The notes under the pieces are model-generated. The model ran no database searches. It was not told the DNA's origin and saw only the letters and a program-made list of their open reading frames with translations. 7,179 bases of DNA from Verrucomicrobiota bacterium (GTDB lineage: Bacteria > Verrucomicrobiota > Verrucomicrobiia > Limisphaerales > J093). Within the stretch, counting starts at the first letter, position 1; each line of letters opens with the position of its first letter. The position numbers were made by a program, and so were the translations under genes. The stretch is from the NCBI GenBank assembly GCA_029907285.1, contig JARYMD010000222.1, forward strand, positions 1 through 7,179. Direction: 5' to 3'. Below are positions 6,701-7,179 of this stretch, piece by piece.

Positions 6701-6934
6701 CTATTTCAGATCAAACGTTACACCACCAATGAAATTGATTCCGGGCATGGGATATCCGTTAAAAATTTCATAATCTGCATTCAACAGATTGCGGCCTGTT
6801 ACAAACACTTCGGTATATTTCACCACCTTCCAGGAGACGCGGACATTCAGCACAGTAAAATCCTGCTTCAGACCGGGGTCGTTTTCAGCAGGAAGTTTTG
6901 TGTACAGTCCGCTGATCGTTTTACCGTCCAAAGA
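6701..6934 (-). CDS. TonB-dependent outer-membrane receptor, C-terminal fragment
   Basis: Only the last 77 residues are present, reading SLDGKTISGLYTKLPAEN at the break and ending INFIGGVTFDLK before a TAG stop. The fragment shows the closing strands of a 22-stranded TonB-receptor barrel: an alternating strand (DFTVLNVRVSWKV), the signature VFVTGRNLLNADYEIFNGYP (normally N-L-x-D/N-x-x-Y-E), then PMPGINFIGGVTFDL with the aromatic/hydrophobic end used by the BAM machinery. Such receptors import siderophores, cobalamin, metal chelates or glycans across the outer membrane, powered by TonB. The gene is cut at base 6934, exactly where the 39-base repeat begins. The repeat's only long frame here, from an ATG at 6987, is out of phase with it. 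Just 7 bases separate its stop from the GTG of the transporter gene, so the two are co-transcribed and probably share a cargo. The cargo itself cannot be told without the plug and outer loops. Confidence 0.8.
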   Translation of the reverse strand, partial: SLDGKTISGLYTKLPAENDPGLKQDFTVLNVRVSWKVVKYTEVFVTGRNLLNADYEIFNGYPMPGINFIGGVTFDLK

Positions 6935-6973
6935 AGTGATAGGAATTTGCTTTTTGGACGCGTGAGCGGGTCA
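6935..6973 (+). repeat. 39-base direct repeat, copy 3 (junction of blocks B and C)
   Basis: Identical over all 39 bases to 4938-4976. The base before it (A versus G) and the base after it (G versus A) already differ, so the repeat limits are exact. To its left is the cut TonB-receptor gene; to its right is the T-rich block C. On the minus strand an ATG at 6987-6985, in block C, reads straight through it as MKTRTDPLTRPKSKFLSL and would stay in the same frame as the corrinoid protein at copy 2. See copy 2 for possible origins. Confidence 0.9.
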
Positions 6974-7179
6974 GTCCTTGTTTTCATGGCTACTTTGGTT
7001 TGGTTTTGGTTTGGTTTTGGTTTGGTTTTGGTTTGATGGGTTTGATGGTTATTTGATGATGTAGTTATCTATCTGTTGTTTTGTTTGACTGCTGCTGTTT
7101 TCCGATTCCCGAAATCCCTTCCAGCCGTTCAAATACAAGAACGCCAGAAATCGCTCGTAGTCTAATTCTGTTCATGGCA
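6974..7179. other. T-rich terminal block without a recognisable gene
   Basis: This 206-base end differs from the rest in composition: T- and G-rich on the plus strand, with the tandem repeat at its left. On the minus strand a 40-codon frame, TELDYERFLAFLY... to NYIIK and TAA at 7051-7049, looks protein-like (aromatic-rich, then Ser/Gln-rich). It is preceded by an in-frame stop at 7174-7172, so it would have to be a gene end broken by an error or a chance frame. An overlapping minus-strand frame starts with ATG at 7175 (MNRIRLRAISGVLVFERLEG) and ends after 36 codons. I recognise neither. Confidence 0.4.
6997..7034 (+). repeat. 11-base tandem repeat (GGTTTGGTTTT), about 3.5 copies
   Basis: The unit GGTTTGGTTTT occurs three times without a mismatch, followed by a half unit GGTTT, and then decays into GATGGGTTTGATGG. 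On the minus strand it reads as AAACCAAAACC units, ending 9 bases before the ATG at 6987 that leads into the 39-base repeat. Such a slippage-prone tract could be a phase-variable spacer, a non-bacterial simple repeat, or simply low-complexity spacer DNA. Confidence 0.8.

Noticed and set aside
4938..6973. Calling the two 39-mers a CRISPR array or transposon ends
   Set aside because: There are only two exact copies 2 kb apart, in direct rather than inverted orientation, with genes between them and no transposase, integrase or cas gene.

Overview
The window looks like three unrelated pieces of DNA joined end to end. The joins lie at two identical 39-base sequences (4938-4976 and 6935-6973). It therefore reads as a metagenomic or draft contig that may be chimeric, and I know of no single genome it would match as a whole. 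Block A (1-4937) is GC-rich and has a Verrucomicrobia/Kiritimatiellota/Lentisphaerae (PVC-like) flavour: a secreted beta-propeller protein with a DxDxDG calcium motif and the C-terminal domain common in those phyla, a GC-rich palindrome between genes, a scrap of a PVC-style Ser/Thr kinase, and uroporphyrinogen-decarboxylase-fold (URO-D) methyltransferases. Block B (4977-6934) has more moderate GC. It looks like Bacteroidota or a relative: the C-terminus of a TonB-dependent receptor, a lipoprotein with no Shine-Dalgarno, and a TAnnTTTG-type promoter. Block C (6974-7179) is T-rich on the given strand, carries an 11-base tandem repeat, and has no gene I can identify.

Layout of block A. The plus strand has the 3' part of the propeller gene (3-1361), a hairpin followed by a diverged copy of the 39-base repeat's core (1405-1455), and a frameshifted PIN-domain (VapC-like) ribonuclease gene (1502-1914). 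The minus strand has a kinase N-lobe remnant (1974-2108). It also has a tight three-gene operon, read from 4936 down to 2143: a corrinoid (B12) protein missing its N-terminus, a URO-D-fold methyltransferase with a one-base frameshift, and a second, intact URO-D-fold methyltransferase whose ATG overlaps the previous stop (ATGA). Together these are the parts of an anaerobic methyl-transfer system. One URO-D protein could move a methyl group from a donor to the corrinoid, and the other from the corrinoid to an acceptor; the donor cannot be read from sequence.

Layout of block B, all minus strand and read from 6934 down to 4974: a TonB-dependent receptor C-terminus, then 7 nt later a UreH/TauE-type membrane transporter with a strongly His-rich loop, then after 107 nt (holding a possible Bacteroidota promoter) a lipoprotein ABC-type substrate-binding protein. 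This looks like an envelope-spanning uptake locus, with nickel, cobalt or another transition metal or its chelate as the likely cargo. The substrate-binding gene has a one-base frameshift at a T6 run and loses its 3' end at the 39-base repeat.

Three genes carry single-base frameshifts, at or beside short homopolymer runs, and three are cut exactly at a 39-base repeat. That combination makes sequencing and assembly error the leading explanation for the oddities. I do not see a convincing new biological system. The most useful open question is what the 39-base sequence is.
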